Below, piece after piece: positions 6,520-7,827 of a DNA stretch of 7,827 nucleotides. A program made the translations under genes and the position numbers. Position 1 is the stretch's first letter. Every line of letters starts with the position of its first letter. Location: contig JABDOU010000322.1 of assembly GCA_013043085.1 (NCBI GenBank), positions 1 through 7,827 of the forward strand, given 5' to 3'. The notes beneath the pieces were generated by a model. That model was not told where the DNA came from. It saw only the letters and a list, made by a program, of their open reading frames with translations, and searched no databases. Origin of the DNA: Acidimicrobiia bacterium. GTDB lineage: Bacteria; Actinomycetota; Acidimicrobiia; Spongiisociales; SHLN01.

Positions 6520-6808
6520 CTGGATCGAATCTGACACCGAAGCGCTTCTCGAATCACTCGTGCTTCTCGAGACCTCCGAGGAAGCAGCTCACTTCCTGAG
6601 GGACCTATGCACGAGAAGAGAGCTCACTGAAATGTCCAAGAGGTGGGCAGTCGCCCGACTTCTCGATGAAGGCCGGTCGTACCGGTCGATCTCTGAGGAA
6701 ACCGGGGCATCGACCGCAACGGTAACCCGCATCGCTCAATGGCTCAATCACGGCACCGGTGGGTATCGGATGATGCTGGACCGGGCCGGGGGGCGACCAA
6801 AGACATGA
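6497..6808 (+). CDS. yerC: YerC/HisR-type TrpR-family transcriptional repressor
   Basis: A 103-residue, all-helical DNA-binding protein of the TrpR superfamily, YerC/YecD branch. The diagnostic core is FLRDLCTRRELTEMSKRW (33-50), followed by the helix-turn-helix RSYRSISEETGASTATVTRI (60-79) and LNHGTGGYRMMLDRAGG. B. subtilis YerC has the same ETGASTATxxR recognition region. Length is normal. The ATG at 6497 is preceded by AGGA with a 9-nt spacer. Its stop overlaps the hisG start (ATGA), so it is translationally coupled to hisG. As I recall, comparative genomics has proposed YerC-like proteins of Gram-positive bacteria as histidine-responsive repressors (HisR); the operon here fits that role. 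The corepressor cannot be read from the sequence; histidine is inferred from context. The palindrome about 70 bp upstream is the likely operator, making the gene self-regulated. Confidence 0.88.
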   Translation: MTYQANDDWIESDTEALLESLVLLETSEEAAHFLRDLCTRRELTEMSKRWAVARLLDEGRSYRSISEETGASTATVTRIAQWLNHGTGGYRMMLDRAGGRPKT

Positions 6809-7674
6809 CAGAACTTCTGCGCATTGCCGTCCCCAACAAGGGGCGGCTGAAAGATCCTGTCACGACCCTTCTGAGAGATGCAGGGCTTCTGTTCGAGAAG
6901 ACAGAGCGAGCACTGAGCGTGCGTGTCTGGAACGCACCGATCGAACTGCTCTTCGTCCGGACCGACGATATCGCCGAGTTGCTGGTTGACGGCGTCGCAG
7001 ACCTGGGTATTACCGGCCAGGACTTGCTTGCAAACTTCGACGCCGGGTTCGAGACATTGGTGGAGCTGGAGATGGGAAAGTGCGCGCTGGTCGCCGCAGT
7101 TCCCAAAGCATCTGAAATCAAAGGTCCCGAGGGATTCGAAGGTATTCGCGTTGCGACTTCCCACCAGCGAGTGACGGCCTCCTACTTTGAAACACACAAC
7201 ATCAAGGTCGATCTGGTACCCCTCAAGGGATCGGTTGAAGTGGCGCCGAAACTAGGGATTGCAGATGCCATCGTCGATCTCGTCTCGTCCGGCAGCACGT
7301 TGCTGGTGAACAGTCTCCGCCCGGTCATGACGATCATGGAGTCGCAGGCGGTCCTCGTCGCCCCTCTTGAACGCAGTCCTTACGACCACGAAAAAGCCGA
7401 GGCGATCCACCGGGTCGCAACAATGCTGCAGGCTGTGATTGCAGGAAGAACCAAGCGGTATCTCCTCATGAATGCACCCCTCGAACAGCGCGATGAGATC
7501 CTTGAACTCCTCCCCAGCCTCGACTCCCCCACCATCATCCCCCTTGCCGACGGTACCCACGTTGCAGTGCACACCGTTATTGATCGAGATATCGCCTGGG
7601 AGCTGCTTCCCCGGCTGCAGCAAGCCGGAGCTACCGGCCTTCTGGTTGTTCCGATCGGCCAGCTGATCCGATGA
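6805..7674 (+). CDS. hisG: HisG, ATP phosphoribosyltransferase, long form
   Basis: Catalyses the first committed step of histidine synthesis, ATP plus PRPP to N1-(5-phosphoribosyl)-ATP. The 289-residue length marks the long form, which needs no HisZ partner. Visible elements are the N-terminal RIAVPNKGRL (6-15), GITGQDLL (68-75), a PRPP-binding loop DAIVDLVSSGSTL (154-166), and a C-terminal ACT-like regulatory domain from about residue 216 (KRYLLMNAPLEQRDEI onward to IGQLIR), where histidine feedback inhibition occurs in this family. The ATG at 6805 overlaps the yerC stop as ATGA; a run of six G (6788-6793) 11 nt upstream may serve as ribosome site. Its own stop overlaps the hisD start in the same way. 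An in-frame start at 6739 would add 22 residues read through the end of yerC and is rejected because RIAVPNKGRL is where the family normally begins. Confidence 0.96.
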   Translation: MTELLRIAVPNKGRLKDPVTTLLRDAGLLFEKTERALSVRVWNAPIELLFVRTDDIAELLVDGVADLGITGQDLLANFDAGFETLVELEMGKCALVAAVPKASEIKGPEGFEGIRVATSHQRVTASYFETHNIKVDLVPLKGSVEVAPKLGIADAIVDLVSSGSTLLVNSLRPVMTIMESQAVLVAPLERSPYDHEKAEAIHRVATMLQAVIAGRTKRYLLMNAPLEQRDEILELLPSLDSPTIIPLADGTHVAVHTVIDRDIAWELLPRLQQAGATGLLVVPIGQLIR

Positions 7675-7827
7675 AGATTCGCTCAGTCCGGCTTTCGGAA
7701 CTGGATGACGAAACACGAACTTCTCTTGTGAGCCGATCTGCGGTTCCCGATGCGTCTATCCGTTCCGAGGCCGGACGCATCGTCGAGTCGATCCGCACCG
7801 GCGGTGACGAAGCGCTCAGGTCGGCAG
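7671..7827 (+). CDS. hisD: HisD, histidinol dehydrogenase, N-terminal fragment
   Basis: Starts at ATG 7671 in an ATGA overlap with the hisG stop and runs off the right edge after 52 whole codons. The visible part includes VRLSELDDETR near the start and RIVESIRTGGDEALRSA at the end, matching the conserved N-terminal helix of HisD (the pattern IxxxVRxxGDxAL). The NAD-dependent, zinc-containing catalytic part, which performs the last two steps from histidinol to histidine, lies outside the window. No convincing Shine-Dalgarno is seen, so translation probably depends on coupling to hisG. Family assignment rests on a short segment plus the very common hisG-hisD order. Confidence 0.85.
   Translation, partial: MKIRSVRLSELDDETRTSLVSRSAVPDASIRSEAGRIVESIRTGGDEALRSA

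Overview
The window (about 60% G+C by eye, densely packed, many divergent or convergent pairs with tiny gaps) looks like core chromosome of an actinobacterium in the broad sense. The grounds are a two-AAA-domain Cdc48-like ATPase with an N-terminal double-psi barrel, a short-type MenE, a long-form HisG, and a probable leaderless gene start with a TANNNT -10 box. A deep lineage such as Acidimicrobiia is a guess. I see no mobile element, CRISPR array, tRNA or rRNA.

Left part (1-3078), menaquinone biosynthesis. The 3' half of menD runs into menC on the plus strand with a short overlap. menE lies on the minus strand and its 3' end overlaps that of menC by 48 bp. Together the three cover successive steps: MenD makes SEPHCHC, MenC dehydrates the SHCHC derived from it to o-succinylbenzoate, and MenE activates that to the CoA thioester.

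Middle (3113-5585). A 678-residue Cdc48/p97-like AAA+ ATPase starts 34 bp from menE, divergently. Its second AAA ring is intact. Its first has lost the Walker A Ser/Thr, the Walker B Glu, the sensor-1 Asn and the arginine fingers. It converges, with a 16-bp gap, on a small minus-strand gene for a protein with an N-terminal four-cysteine zinc ribbon and one C-terminal membrane helix.

Right part (5669-7827), histidine biosynthesis. hisA is on the minus strand, upstream of the zinc-ribbon gene. Divergent from it is a plus-strand run yerC-hisG-hisD in which each junction is an ATGA stop/start overlap. YerC is a TrpR-family repressor. The 135-bp hisA-yerC gap holds an imperfect 26-bp palindrome lying over a possible -10 box, a good candidate operator for YerC acting as a histidine repressor. 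The same leader holds a short reading frame with three consecutive His codons. The window ends inside hisD.

Most of the window is ordinary metabolism. The points most worth a second look are the YerC/palindrome/his arrangement, the pseudo-ATPase D1 ring of the Cdc48-like protein, and the unrecognised zinc-ribbon membrane protein beside hisA.
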